64,000 nucleotides of DNA. Origin: Rhizophagus irregularis (lineage: Eukaryota; Glomeromycota; Glomeromycetes; Glomerales; Glomeraceae). A model generated the notes under the pieces. That model saw nothing but the letters and a program-made list of their open reading frames with translations. It was not told the origin of the DNA and did not search any database. The DNA lies in assembly GCF_026210795.1 (NCBI RefSeq), contig NC_089435.1, forward strand, positions 4,030,001 to 4,094,000, written 5' to 3'. Below, in pieces: positions 32,067-44,156 of the stretch. Made by a program: the position numbers and the translations under genes. The stretch's first letter is position 1. Each line of letters opens with the position of its first letter.

Positions 32067-33539
32067 TTATATATTTTTATTATATTTAAAATTACTTAAT
32101 ACTCCATTTGCTGTGAATTTTTGTACAATTTTCTTTTTTTCATTATCATAATGATAATTGATAACATTTAAATTTAATGATTTCATATTTGGTCTTTTTT
32201 GCCATATATTAAGAAATTTCTCAAGTAATTCAGAAGTTATATTAATATTTAATTGTAATTTATATAAACTTTGAGGTGAATTTTTTGCCAAAATTTCAAA
32301 AAAAAGAAGTAATTGTGATTGATCTCTAGAATTAAAATATAATAAATTTAAATTTAATTCTTTTAAATTTTGACAAGAATTTAAAAGTTTTAATAAATCA
32401 TTAGTATCTATAATTTCAATATATAAATATTCCAATTTAAAACAATTATAAGAGATAGTATTAACTAAAAATCCAACTTCTTTAGAATTATAACAACCTT
32501 TTATATGAACAATTTTTTTTAATTCACTACCAGATTTTTCTATTACTTCTGCAAATACCTTAAAAGGTAAATTACATTCCAAAATTTCTAATTGTTCAAA
32601 TTTGATTGATTTCAATTCTAAATGAAATCTATCCAAAAGTTGATGTCTATTATCCACTTTAAATTTTAATTCTCTTAAATTTTGAGTAAAATAAGGTAAT
32701 ATATTCAAAATAATTGCAAGTTCATTTTCAAAATTAAGTGAAATAATAGATTGTGATTTCAATTTCAATACATTTATAAAAGAAACTATGTGTTGATTGT
32801 TTTTTTTTCTACTAGTCTTTTCAGAAATAAAGTTCAAATAATTAAGATTATTTTGAACTTTTACTAAATTAACCATTTCTTGATTTGGATTAATAGTAAC
32901 TTCAATTAATTTGAGTCTCTTAATATTTTGACATAATTGTGATAATTGATTCAAAATTAATGGATCTATATTTGCACCAATAATCAATTCAGTAATTTGT
33001 GAAAAAGGTTTACAATTACTAAATAATCCAGTTATATCATGTTGAATGTCTTCAATATGCATATATAAAATGCGTGGTGATTCATATATGAATAATTTCA
33101 AAATTTCTTTGATAATAAAGATTTTATGATCTTTAAATCGATTTTGAAAATCTATCATTTTATTAATATGATAAATTGATAGATTTTTACAAAAACTTGG
33201 ATAATTGAATAAAGTGTAACCTTTAGTTTGACGAGTGTTGGATCTAAATGAATACTTTGGTTGTATTTCAATACCACATTCTTTTAAGTATTCTATAGAA
33301 TTATCCGGTAAGAATAGAATTAATATATTAAACATTGCTCTGTATCGATATTTAGAATTCTTATTACTCCAAATTTTAAAGTTCCAAGGATTTCTCCATA
33401 AGGTAGGTACAGTTATTTGACACCATAACCTGTTAACGAACAAACAAGAAAATAGTGTCTTAAAAGATCTTATATCATCTTGAAATACCAAATTGTTTAA
33501 TATATCACAAAGAATTTCAACAGGAAGATTTTGTGACAT
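32067..33539 (-). CDS. F-box protein with leucine-rich C-terminal region, 490 aa
   Basis: A single uninterrupted exon. The F-box is at residues 3-50: LPVEILCDILNNLVFQDD, then FSCLFVNRLWCQITVPTLWR, matching the pattern L..E....I......D..SL......NR.W......LW. F-box proteins bind Skp1 and bring substrates to the SCF ubiquitin ligase. The remaining 440 residues contain irregular leucine-rich segments ('LTELIIGANIDPLILNQLSQL'-like), the usual substrate-binding part, with no clear canonical LRR. Length is typical for the very large F-box families of AM fungi. The start codon has a minisatellite just upstream (33590-33875), which could affect the 5' UTR or promoter. Substrate unknown. Confidence 0.85.
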   Translation of the reverse strand: MSQNLPVEILCDILNNLVFQDDIRSFKTLFSCLFVNRLWCQITVPTLWRNPWNFKIWSNKNSKYRYRAMFNILILFLPDNSIEYLKECGIEIQPKYSFRSNTRQTKGYTLFNYPSFCKNLSIYHINKMIDFQNRFKDHKIFIIKEILKLFIYESPRILYMHIEDIQHDITGLFSNCKPFSQITELIIGANIDPLILNQLSQLCQNIKRLKLIEVTINPNQEMVNLVKVQNNLNYLNFISEKTSRKKNNQHIVSFINVLKLKSQSIISLNFENELAIILNILPYFTQNLRELKFKVDNRHQLLDRFHLELKSIKFEQLEILECNLPFKVFAEVIEKSGSELKKIVHIKGCYNSKEVGFLVNTISYNCFKLEYLYIEIIDTNDLLKLLNSCQNLKELNLNLLYFNSRDQSQLLLFFEILAKNSPQSLYKLQLNINITSELLEKFLNIWQKRPNMKSLNLNVINYHYDNEKKKIVQKFTANGVLSNFKYNKNI

Positions 33540-33589
33540 GGAGGTTTTAATAAATGTGATTTTAACCCTTTTTTACTTTGATGGTTTTT

Positions 33590-33875
33590 TTTTAAACCAG
33601 ATCTTAAAGAAGGAAGAAGACGAACCAGATTTTAAAGAAGAAAGAAGGTGAACCAGATCTTAAAGAAGGAAGAAGACGAACCAGATTTTAAAGAAGAAAG
33701 AAGGTGAACCAGATCTTAAAGAAGGAAGAAGACGAACCAGATTTTAAAGAAGAAAGAAGGTGAACCAGATCTTAAAGAAGGAAGAAGACGAACCAGATTT
33801 TAAAGAAGAAAGAAGGTGAACCAGATCTTAAAGAAGGAAGAAGGTGAACGCAGATCTTAAAAAGGGCAGAAAAAA
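33590..33875. repeat. Minisatellite, about 57-bp unit, about five copies
   Basis: The unit 'aaagaaggaagaagacgaac' + 'cagattttaaagaagaaaga' + 'aggtgaaccagatctt' repeats almost perfectly. It lies 50 bases upstream of the F-box gene start. It is purine-rich on the plus strand (pyrimidine-rich on the gene's coding strand). Confidence 0.9.
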
Positions 33876-33879
33876 AAAA

Positions 33880-34384
33880 TATTGACACAAACATAGCCAC
33901 AAACGATATTAATTGCGTAAAATGAACTAGAATGAGAAAATCTGTGTCATATTAATTAAAAACCAACTACAATCATGTGATTATACTCTGTAAAATATCT
34001 CATATTCCCTTTTTATTCATTTTATAAAGAAATCTATATATAGTACTTGATAAAAAAAAAAGTTGATTCTCCCGATATTGTTTAAAATGATTAAAATCGC
34101 TATAATTAACCCTTATAACATAAAAAAAAAACCCTAATATCTAACTTTTGTTTCGAATATAATCTCTATATTATTTTATAAAAAAAGAGGCTTACAGTAT
34201 AAAAAAATAATATATATATAAATAAATCATACTATAATTATGGTTGTATGACCGTTATATATATAAATATTTTTTTTTTTTGCTTATAAATATTTTTTAA
34301 ATTTCTTACTTAACTTATTCATAATTTTTTTCTTGAAATTTTTTTATAATTCTTTTTTAAAAAAGAAAAGTTCCAATTTTTTTT
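33880..34384. other. AT-rich intergenic region
   Basis: Lies between the divergent-side F-box promoter and the 3' end of the methyltransferase gene. It contains long A/T homopolymers and no coding signal. Confidence 0.5.
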
Positions 34385-35720
34385 TTAATATTTTTTTCTT
34401 CCATAAATTCTAAAAACAATTTCAGAAAAAAAAAATGTTAGGAGAGAAAGTAGTATGTAAATGAAACATGTACATATTCATTGAACATACGTACCTATAT
34501 GACTTGCAATAAGATTTGTTTTCATCATATTCCTTTTTAATTTTTTCTACAAAATCGTCATATTCTTCAATCGGAATACCCACAAATTTACATATATATG
34601 CTTTAGCATGAGATATAGATGTCCATTCATTACAACAAAGCTACATGACATAAAAAACAATATTAATTAAAGATTTGAATAACTCTATTGAAGGGATCGT
34701 GCTGGCCGGAATTACCAGATATTATCGGTCGGCACGATTGATCACGTGATCCATGTTTGTTACTGGATACCATGAGACGTTTTAAAAAAAAAACTTACCA
34801 ATTCTCCTAATTTTTTTCCGTGTGAACCTAAGGGAGTTGATTTATGTTCAACATGGATATCGATAACTTGATTAGTAGATTGTAAGTAGCTTTCAATACG
34901 AGAAGCAATAAACGGATCAAGGCCACGTGCATTCAAAAGACCATGAACTATTTATTATTTAAAAAATAAATCTTTTAATTAAAAAAAGTTAATAATAAAT
35001 TATATTAATATTAAAAATAAACCTACATGATTTCATAAATTTCTTAGTAAGAGGTCCAGCAAAATATGTTTCAATATCAGTTTCCTAAAAAAAAAAAAAT
35101 TATATAAGTTTCAAATGTTTTTAAAGTGTATATAAACAATATAAACATACCGTAAATTCGATCCAACCACCAGGTTTAGTTATTCTGACTATGTCAAAAA
35201 TAACGTCTTGCCACTGATTTTTAGTAAAGGCAAAATTCATGAAACCCTGGTGTACGAAATCAAAAGTATCATTTGGAAAAGGAAAACCTTCAATAATATT
35301 TCTTTCCAAGAATGCTACATTATCAGGAGTATTTTTATTTTGGGCAGAAGGAAACATTGTTGGAGATAAATCAACACCAACAAAAATAGATTCTTTATAA
35401 GAATTGGCCATATCTAATATCCACGCTCCTGGGCCACAACCTGAATCTAATACTTTAAGATTTCCTAAAGCAAGTTTATCATGCATTGGAGAGGAATATA
35501 TACTTTGCCATATGTACCTATAAAGATAATGATGCATTTGTAATCTCGAGATTTCTTCCTCATCATTTGCTAAAAAATATGGTACACCTTCTACATTATG
35601 AAATCTTCGACCTCCAGCAAATCTATAATTTTCAAGGATTGATTCATCAATATCTTCTTTCCAATTGGTCGCATTAAGTGGATGAAATTTAATATCACTT
35701 TTACTTAAATTTCTCTCCAT
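34385..35720 (-). CDS. SAM-dependent methyltransferase, five exons, 315 aa
   Basis: Exons 35151-35720, 35027-35084, 34799-34947, 34495-34640 and 34385-34409 join in frame, ending '..CKSYRIYGRKKY'. I chose ATG 35720 (MERNLSKSD) because the upstream extension is a hydrophobic AT-rich artefact. The class-I methyltransferase fold is clear: motif I VLDSGCGPGAWILDMA (residues 90-105), the acidic residue binding ribose in VGVDLSPTM (117), and a later FDFVHQGFMNFAF and 'RITKPGGWIEF' motif. Family members methylate diverse small molecules or proteins; the substrate is unknown. This TAM/LaeA-like type is expanded in AM fungi. Length and motifs fit a working enzyme. Intron 3 contains a GC-rich palindrome. 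Confidence 0.8.
34696..34738. repeat. GC-rich palindrome inside a methyltransferase intron
   Basis: 'atcgtgctggccg' (34696-34708) pairs with 'cggtcggcacgat' (34726-34738) at 11 of 13 positions around a 17-base loop. It lies in the intron 34641-34798. It may be a tiny MITE or a structured intronic element. Confidence 0.55.
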
Positions 35721-37694
35721 TTTTTTAAAAAAATATAATAAATCAATGAAATAAAAAAAAAACAAATAAAAAAAAAACAAAATAATAAAATAATTTTTTT
35801 ATAATAATAGTGATTATAATTTTTTAAAAAATTTATTTTTTTTTTAAAAAAAAAATTCTAATGCAAACATTCGTCATTTTTATATATTTTCGGAAAAATA
35901 GAATTTTTTTTAAAATATATATATATATATATATAAAATAAACAATTAATTTATATAATTAATTTTTGATTTATACAATAAAATTTCTTTGTCTGAAGTT
36001 AGGGATTTTTTTTTTTTTTGATAAGCAAACCACGAGATTTTAATATAAGTAATATACGTTATGGTCCGTGTGTGAATTGAATGAAATTCTAGAAGTTATA
36101 AGAATTTAAATCTTTTCATGTGAATTAATAAAATTATAATGGTATTAAAAATCGGGAATTTTGATAATCAATAGTTAAACCCAGATATTCGGAGTTAAAA
36201 TGGACGATCAAAAAAGTACCAAAAAGTACCCCAGTTCTAGTACACCAGTGAAAATCAAATAATATTAACATTTAGAGGAATGTTACATATGTTATACAAT
36301 TTACATATATCAAGTATATTAAGTATATTAAATACCTCATATATTTTGAACGAAGTTATTTGGTACTTTTAAGTAAACAATTAAAAAAAGTCAAAAAGAA
36401 ATTTCAGAATTACGCATTACTAAGAATGATTAAAATTCCCGTCCTGTAAACGTTTTTAAAGTATGATGATGATATACTTGCATAATTCATTTAAGCCTGC
36501 TGCTTTTCAACAATAAATGCATAAGTATTTTCGGCATTTCGAAACGAATTTTTCCTTATTTATCGATTCACAACGATTTATTTTCTTTTGATCGACAGAC
36601 GAATTATTTAAAATTATTTATTTAATACGGTAAAATGATGATCAGTTGTAATACTAATATAAATGCGTATAATATTATTTGATTATAAATGATTATTGGA
36701 TTGATTATATCATCAAATTACTCATGAAATCACTATTAAAAAAATAAATTTAGAATGACTTTTTAAACTTGTAATCACGAATTTGATTGTTGTGCGACAA
36801 AAGATTGAGCGATTCTTTTTTTTTCGTTCACTTTTCGTATCCATGTGATTATTAATAAAACAAATCATAATAAATTTCGGAATATAAAAAATATATATAT
36901 ATATATATATATATTTTTTTTAAACAATAAATTTAATAACGATAATACTAAAATATTAAATATTATAATAAAATTTATATACATACACATATATATATAC
37001 GAATCAATTAACATTTAGTCGGGATACAAACCGTTTAATATATGAAATTGCGTAATATTGATTTTCCAATTTTTATTTATTTATTGATTCAATAATTTTA
37101 CGGGTCAAAGATATTTATTTATTTATTAATTCAATGATTTTATTGGTCAAAGAAAATATTTTTAACTTGTAATTACCATTTATTAAAGTAAAATTACGTT
37201 ATTGTTTTAACATTTGAAAGTTTTTCCGCATTATAAATATTTCAGATGTAAATACTATGCAAACAAAAAAAAATTGGGGAAAATATTATTGACGGACGAA
37301 TATTTATTCCGGTTTGGTTTCGGGCAAATGATCGCAACGATTCCAGTCCAACTAAATTTGGACATCATATGATTCATATAAAGTTATGATGTACATATGA
37401 TCCAAATCATGTGAATTTAATTAATTAAAAAAGACTTTCAAACATTACTGAAACTATTTGTTTGCATATAAGTAGAATATTGATGAGTAAAAGATGGTTC
37501 ATCTATATATAAAATTATACAAATTATTATGACATTTTTAATGAAAAAAAAAAAAAACAAAAAACAAAAACAAAAACAAATTTTACCCGTATTATTTTTT
37601 TGTGTTTCGCTTAATAATATAATTAATATAAAACAAATTATTAGTGAAATTTTCTTTCTTAATATAAATAATTAAATTAATTATTAATACTTAC
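35721..37694. other. Long AT-rich intergenic region
   Basis: Upstream of the methyltransferase and 3' of the 7TM gene. It contains (TA)n tracts at 35920-35937 and 36890-36915, several homopolymers, and 'tatttatttattgattcaat' repeated twice (37070-37150). No gene is supported, except that a last exon of the 7TM gene may lie at about 37500-37650. Confidence 0.5.
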
Positions 37695-38849
37695 GATGTT
37701 ATAATTGAATAAGATAACATTCCGAATAAAATTGGAAAAATTATATTAACAGCAATACAAAACATTATATCTATTAAATTATCAAGTCCCAAATACATTA
37801 ATAATGTCGTTGATGGAAGGACAATAATTGCTGTAAAAAAACAGATGGCACTACAAACAAAATTATACATTTTCATCTAATGTAAAAAAAAAATAGATAA
37901 ATTAATCATATATTAGATATATTATATATATATATATCATATCATTAATTACCTTTCTAATAAATACTCTAAAGTTTTCTCTTCCTTTGTCATTATTAAT
38001 GTCAGTTAATTTAATACTTTTTTTGGTTTGTTTAACTAATATTCTACCATAATATAAAAATAAGAATCCATTTATAAGACAATATAACCATTGAAAAAAT
38101 ACGTGAGTTGAAAATGCAAAAAACCATTTCTTCGTAAATCCTTCACTTCTTCTAATAAATGCTGCTATAAAACTAGTTGTTGTTAAACTTAATACTGTGA
38201 TAATACAAAATGCCCAAAATATAATTGTAATTTGTTTTTCTCCTTTTGGGATCCAAATTGTTTTCATTCTTGATGTTGTTTCTGTAAATTGATTAAATAA
38301 TAAACTTGGTAGAATTCTAAATATGCTTACTATATGTATATATACTAAAAGATGTCCTGGTATCCATGATATTAAAAAGAATGTATCTCGAAATATTATA
38401 TTATCTCCAAATAAATTAAAAATAATGGTTATACAATGAAAACATCGCACTATAAGAAAAGTTAGAATTTCTAATTTATCTCTGGATAAAAAAAAAATAA
38501 TTTTTTTTAAATGACTCACTTGAAAAATAAATTATTGACCAAAATTTCATATAATTTAAAGATGTCCAAGATATTATTTTATAAAATTTTTCATTTTGTT
38601 TAATTGAATTGTATATATAATAAGTCAATAATATTAATGTTAACATTAAATATAATATTGCTCCAATTATCAAAAAAGTTCGGAACATTTGAACCCCATT
38701 ACAATTTTCTATGGTAAGCGCCCACCTAATATAAGATAAGATTAATTATATATTTAACATATCGCGAATATTACGCGCTGAGATCTTTTTTTAACTTACG
38801 GGCATTGTCTATGATTAATTCCATTTGTAGTTACATTCATTTGAATCAT
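37695..38849 (-). CDS. Seven-helix membrane protein (GPCR-like topology), multi-exon, 3' end unresolved
   Basis: Exons 38800-38849, 38520-38725, 37953-38479 and 37695-37875 join in frame (about 321 residues). The last ends at a GTAAGT donor, so at least one further exon must follow near 37500-37650. The N-terminus MIQMNVTTNGINHRQCPW has an N-glycosylation site (NVT) and no signal peptide. Hydrophobic segments follow at FRTFLIIGAILYLMLTLILL; the region around SIIYFS to LTFLIVRCFHCITII; FFLISWIPGHLLVYIHIV; IIFWAFCIITVLSLTTTSFI; HVFFQWLYCLINGFLFLYYG; FVCSAICFFTAIIVLPSTTL; and IMFCIAVNIIFPILFGMLSY. This makes seven, with a basic loop (RILVKQTKKSIKL) between five and six as in GPCRs. No known receptor signature was found, so function is open. 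Confidence 0.65.
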
Positions 38850-39394
38850 TTCAAACGTTTTTGTGGGAAAAAAAAAAGAAAAATTTATTGACAGGAACTT
38901 ATATATCGTCCATTTACTCATATCTGATATGCTGATATGATATTATCTTGTTAAAGATAAATTTATATTAATTATTAATTATTGTAAAAAAAATAAAATA
39001 AAATAAATTCTTATTGGATAAACCCTTTTCACAAATAAAATATAAATAATATATAAATAATCATCAACGGATCATTATGTAAATAGAAAAAATATTAGTA
39101 CGTATTAAATTGATTACCGATTTATGGAAATTTGACAAACAAACATTTCTTCTCATCAATAATTCATATAAACATTCGGTTGGTAATTATGTTAAATTTT
39201 CGGAAAACCATTGAAGAAAAATCATATCCATATTTCTACCAAATTTTTGTTAATACATAATTTCCTAATAAAACTAACAAAGAAAAAATTAAATATTACT
39301 ATCCCAAATTGGTGTAACAGGTGTAAAACTGATAACTGATAATAATCTTTTAGAAAAGCGATCTGAAATTAGAAGACATTAAAAATAATAATAA

Positions 39395-39438
<44 letters not shown>

Positions 39439-40480
39439 TGGCGTTAAATAATTGTAATACAAATATTAATCATTTGAACGACTACTTAACTTTTTACTAC
39501 TTATCATACAAACTTTATTAATAAAAATCGGGAACACTCTTGTCATATATTTTTAGGTAATTTAATGGGAAATTCTAAATGATTGGCTGGAAATATAGTA
39601 GTAAATCATTTTATACAAATCCTACAAACCCGAAGTGATGTAATTAAATGTTATAATCTGGCATCAATTTTTTTTATTCATTTCTGCGTGAAATATCCGA
39701 TTTTTTTTTCATATTTAGTTAGCTTTTCTCCAGTTCGGACTTCGGAGTTCGGTTAAGTAGTAATTATTGAAATTTCCCAAAGGATCAAAATATTTCCTTC
39801 ATATGTAAATTGTAATTATTATGGTTTGGGATTATAATTATTATATGTTCAAACAAAGGAAATTATATATTAACTAATATAAAATCACACATTAGGGGTT
39901 TCTAAATATTACAGCATACAGCATATTTACATTTCAATCTGCGCAGCAATCTGGCAAAGTGATCGACATTGATCACCTGAGAATTTCTTACTTTTTTGAG
40001 ACGCGTATTGTTTGATTTCTCCTTAATTCTTATACAGGATAAAAATCTATACCTCCAAATGGGATAATAATTAAGGATCTCTTACTTTATATAGTTTGAT
40101 CATACTTTCGCAATTATTCGGCTTTTTATACATAAAAATTGGATGAAACCAAATAAAGGGGTACAGGATAATATCTGTACCTCCTAAGGATCCTCTTAAA
40201 TTTTATGTTTTTTAAACTACTTATGGTCATTCAGAAAATATTTTCATCAAAGAAGTTTTAATTACCAAGTATTGAAGTTCATCCAGTTTTTTAACTCGTA
40301 TGAACCGCAGGGATATCCTGTTCATTCCCCATATATAATTATAACCAGCGATTTTTCAGTGAACTTTCTGATGAATTCTGGTTAGGAACAAGTAATTGAT
40401 TGATCTTAATTATGATAATACTTTGTACATTGTTAATACATTAAATTTATATTTACATTTCTTTTTTTTTAGATCGCTTA
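38850..40480. other. Intergenic region with AAT microsatellite
   Basis: Promoter side of the 7TM gene. An (AAT)n tract occupies 39383-39436. Around 40010-40210 two similar phrases occur ('caggataaaaatctatacctcc' and 'caggataatatctgtacctcc'), a diverged duplication of about 130 bp. No gene is supported. Confidence 0.5.
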
Positions 40481-41660
40481 TTTGTTATTGATGAATTACA
40501 GTCTTACTTTTCAATACATTCATTAGGGGAAGGAATAAAACCATCTCTAACATCCTACAAGAAATGAGTGATCAGTAAAACTGAGTGAGGATTTGTAAGG
40601 TCACACATCTACCAGTTTCGTGGACATGAGTAGCTCGCTTAAGTATCAACATTACCACAGTATCCGCCATAAAAGCCGTCGAGATAACCAATACCATTTG
40701 GAAAGGATTCAAAGAATTATGCAGAAATGGACAAATTGATGTAATAATTCCCAATATTTAAAGAGAAGGAGATCCAAACTAAGATTTGCCATTTCTTCCG
40801 GAAAGAGGAGGTATCGAATCACCACTTGGGCATTATATTGAACCTTAACTGGATTGCCTCAAACATATCTGTGCAAGAATACAATTCTTTTATGAAAGAG
40901 AAGACCCTTGCAGATATATTTACGATAGACTTTATCATGTTTCGATAGATTGTTGAATGCTAACTATAAATGTTGCAATCGATTTATACGATGTTCAACA
41001 GATGGTTTTAATGAGTCAAGAAAAATAAATTTGACAGATAATGTCAACCTTATAATCTTTAAGGTCAATAAAGATAAATGTTCAGCAGTCATTTCAACAC
41101 GATTTGTAAATTATCATACTATTATACTTATAAATTCTTTTATTCATATAAAAATATTTCATCTTCAATTTATTTTAACACAAATAAATAAAAAAAAAAT
41201 ATTTTTTTTTAAAAAAGGCTATTTATTTATTAATTGATTATTTGATTACAAGAGAATAATCATAAATAAAATTATCTTTTTGTAACGTATAAGATTTAAA
41301 CTCATTCAATTAAAATATTTAAACCTTCTTTTTACATTATAAACTCCCGGTTAATTCTTTCTTCTTCATTCCTTCTTCTTGTCATATCAATAAGAAAAAA
41401 GACCATGCTATAACAGAAAAAAAAAAGTATTATTAACGGGTAGTTAGTATACTAATGATTTTGTTATTTAAAATTTATTTAAGAAAATGACCTCATAAAA
41501 TACCACTACTTATTTACTTTCATTATTATTTTCAATATTGTAAATTTTTTTTTTTTAAATCATAGGTTATTCTTTTTTAAGAATATAAGAATATAACAAA
41601 AGTAACTTACGTATTGGATTGAATTTAATTCGCAAAAAATATCAATTCGATACTTTTTTA
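40481..41660. other. Unresolved, moderately GC-richer stretch
   Basis: 40490-41050 is less AT-rich than its surroundings and has short protein-like runs on both strands, but every frame is broken and I recognise nothing. It may be an old gene relic. 41160-41560 is AT-rich. Confidence 0.35.
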
Positions 41661-41689
41661 CTTCAACGATAGATGAAACGGTATAAAAA

Positions 41690-42150
41690 TTCCAATCGCT
41701 CGGCCAGAATACTAGGAAGCAGATTCGAAGCTTGCGTGTTTTGTCAATTAACAACGAAATTTTCGAAACCACCACATGATCTAAATAAATTGGACTTCGC
41801 ACTTGCTCAGATTGGTGCAGAATATTATCTTCCAATCTCAATACATGGTAATTGACATAGCTATCAGCCTTCAAACAGAAAAGAATCTTCATCTTGATGA
41901 TTTAGCACAGATTATTTATAATGCATTCAAATTCCATCGGGAAGGTTCCGTAATATTCAAAGAATCAGATTCGATGCTTGCGTGTTTTTGTCAATTTAAC
42001 AACGAAATTTTCGAACCACCACATGATCTAAATAAATTGGACTTCGCACTTGCTCAGATTGGTGCAGAATATGATCTTCTACCTCAATACATGGTAATTG
42101 ATAATAGCTATCAGCCTTCAAATAGAAAAGAATCTTCATCTTGGGGAAAG
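41690..42150 (+). repeat. Tandem duplication of about 250 bp with coding-like content
   Basis: The segment 'cgaagcttgcgtgttttgtcaatt' to 'atagctatcagccttcaaa.agaaaa' occurs at about 41723-41884 and about 41971-42131. In the plus frame both encode 'PPHDLNKLDFALAQIGAEY'; the second copy lies in a 122-codon ORF (41803-42171) that ends 'ESSSWGKKRVVAL'. This is probably a partial gene duplication; I do not recognise the protein. Confidence 0.6.
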
Positions 42151-42597
42151 AAAAGGGTTGTTGCGCTTTAAAAACAGGTCATGCATAAATTAACTGACCA
42201 GATATCAAATTAAATATATTGATAGCACTTACACGTATCCACAACTTGAGGTTAGCGATCCAGATAATGCTCAATAAATCCTCGTCAGCAGAAAAATGAA
42301 TAACTTTACGCTCCGTCACAATCTCTACTATATCAGCTTCTAACGTTGCACTCTGGGAACTTGAACTTGCCTGGTCTAATTTTCTACGCATTTTACCCGT
42401 CGAAATTTTTCTCTTCAAGCCAGCGCCCCCTATTACACTACCTATTACAATATGCTCGTTTTCCGTCCCATCCGAAAATGTGAAATATTCACAAAGCTTC
42501 TTTTAAAACCTTCCAACGTCACCATTTTTCAGGTCACTGTCCATTGAAAATTCACACTCTTACGCCCATACGTTGCGTGCAGTGAACTTCTTTCGTC

Positions 42598-42978
42598 TCA
42601 ACAGGATAATATGTTTGTGTTCGTCAGCTGACTGAGAGGGAAAGTGTTGCTAATTTTCGAAAGTGGAAGCAGTTCCTCTCCACCAAACTCCTCTTTAATA
42701 TTAATGTTTAATTTTGTGTTGACGAGATTAAGTTTTTCGTTTTCTTCTTCGAGGGAAATGTCGACCTTCCATAACTTAAGGTTTTTTGCCTTAACATTAT
42801 CGTCAATTTCCTCCTTGATAGCTTTCCTGAGTTCACTAACCGCCTCAGTTTTATTAACTTTTACGTTAAAACATTTACATAACAGATAAGGGTTTTTTCC
42901 TGCAACCAAACATAGCGCTTTTATAGGATTGGCTCGGATAAGCAAAATGCACCCCTTTTGTGTGCCAGGTTCCAGCAA
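42598..42978 (-). CDS. Crinkler N-terminal header domain, 126-codon ORF, probably a gene fragment
   Basis: The frame contains KALCLVAGKNPYLLCKCFNV, then 'KTEAVSELRKAIKEEI' and 'AKNLKLWKVDISLEEENEKL'. It closes 'GGEELLPLSKISNTFPL'. This is the ubiquitin-like header of Crinkler proteins ('LxCLV.G......F.V.I.....V..LK..IK......A..L.LWKV.I'). It normally opens the protein a few residues after Met, so the first 15 codons here (MLEPGTQKGC..) are probably spurious and the true start is lost. Downstream, stops follow after 'TNTNILSC'. The header is thought to direct trafficking; the effector body is absent here. A minus ORF at 42179-42418 follows at a distance and may be a second piece. Confidence 0.6.
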   Translation of the reverse strand: MLEPGTQKGCILLIRANPIKALCLVAGKNPYLLCKCFNVKVNKTEAVSELRKAIKEEIDDNVKAKNLKLWKVDISLEEENEKLNLVNTKLNINIKEEFGGEELLPLSKISNTFPLSQLTNTNILSC

Positions 42979-42989
42979 ATTGCGTCACA

Positions 42990-43580
42990 CCCTTCCTTGT
43001 TTACATGCGAGGTGTGAAATCCTACTGTCACACATTATATGTCATATAGAATTTCTTAATGCCGGCCGTTTCGTGACATTTTTGTAGAAATTTTTTTAAC
43101 AATATATAACTTCAAAAATTACTAGATAGATGTAATTTTGGCTGCTCTTCGAGTTTACTTAGAGCGACAAAGGCAAATTTAAATATCATTATTGACTTAT
43201 TTTTTCTTTCACGAAATCCATTTTTGGAAACGATCGACAAAGAGGTAGAAATCAATCATTCATATGTAAAGTCAAAATCGGCATTCGTAACCTTCTTCCG
43301 AATCCTAAGTAAACTTGCAGAGCGGGCGAAATTACATTTACAATATAAGTTTAAAAATATCATGTTAAAGAAAAATCCTTAATGATGTTTTTTAAAAAAA
43401 TTTGCTGTGCCATGAATCTGGCACACAAGCTATTACAGTGAAAACGCAGTGGGGTGATGGGGTGATGTCGGTGAATATTAGATCACGTGGGCTGAGAATT
43501 GATGATATCACATGATATTATCCAATCATAACATAATAAATGAAAAAACGCGTTCCTTACTTCCTTTATGTTTTATTCCT
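42990..43580. other. Intergenic with inverted repeat
   Basis: 'gctcttcgagtttacttagagc' (43142-43163) and 'cctaagtaaacttgcagagcgg' (43303-43324) pair imperfectly around 140 bases, perhaps a MITE. 'gatcacgtg' lies at about 43482. No gene. Confidence 0.4.
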
Positions 43581-43589
43581 CTCTGTTTC

Positions 43590-44110
43590 TTGGACCATAC
43601 GCTTACCTCTTTATGCGTTTATTAATCCAATTTTACTATAGTATAAGGGTATAAAGGTAAGTCTTCGCTTTTTTTAGACTATACACTCACCTTTTCTTGC
43701 ATTTTTTCGTCTAGATTTACGACGTATAGGGTAAGCCTTCATCTTATTCCTCTTTTTAGATTATGTGTTTCTCTTGTATTTCTTTATCTAGATTTACTAC
43801 GGTATAAAAGTAATTCTTCGCTTTATTCTTCTCTGCTTTTTCTAGAATATGTACATTTTATTTACTATGGTATAAAGGTAAATCACTTTATTCTTCTTTT
43901 TTTTTGAACTGCATACTTACCTTTTTTTTGGTGAGCTCGGTTTCTGTACACGTGATTTTGCTGGTGACTTGTTACAAATAGGTTTTACGCTTCTACTTCG
44001 GATTACTTACCTTTTTTTAGATTGGCGAGCTCAGTTTCTGTACACGTGATTTTGCTGGTGACTGGTTACAAATAGGTTTTACGTTTCTACTTCGGATAAA
44101 AGGTTGACTT
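43590..44110. repeat. Two tandem repeat families upstream of the 21-bp minisatellites
   Basis: 43590-43930: four or five degenerate units of 'tctttatgcgtttatt..ctatggtataaaggtaa.tcttc' with a period of about 90 bp. 43932-44097: two near-identical copies of about 93 bp containing 'gagctc(g/a)gtttctgtacac', 'gtgattttgctggtgac' and 'caaataggttttacg'. The latter may be a duplicated promoter segment. Confidence 0.7.
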
Positions 44111-44156
44111 TATATATTTTTAGGATCCTTCGCTAGTTGGAATTTGAAACCTGGAG

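Noticed and set aside
40490..41050. A gene in the GC-richer stretch
   Set aside because: All six frames are broken, and no motif or splice model gives a protein longer than about 60 residues.
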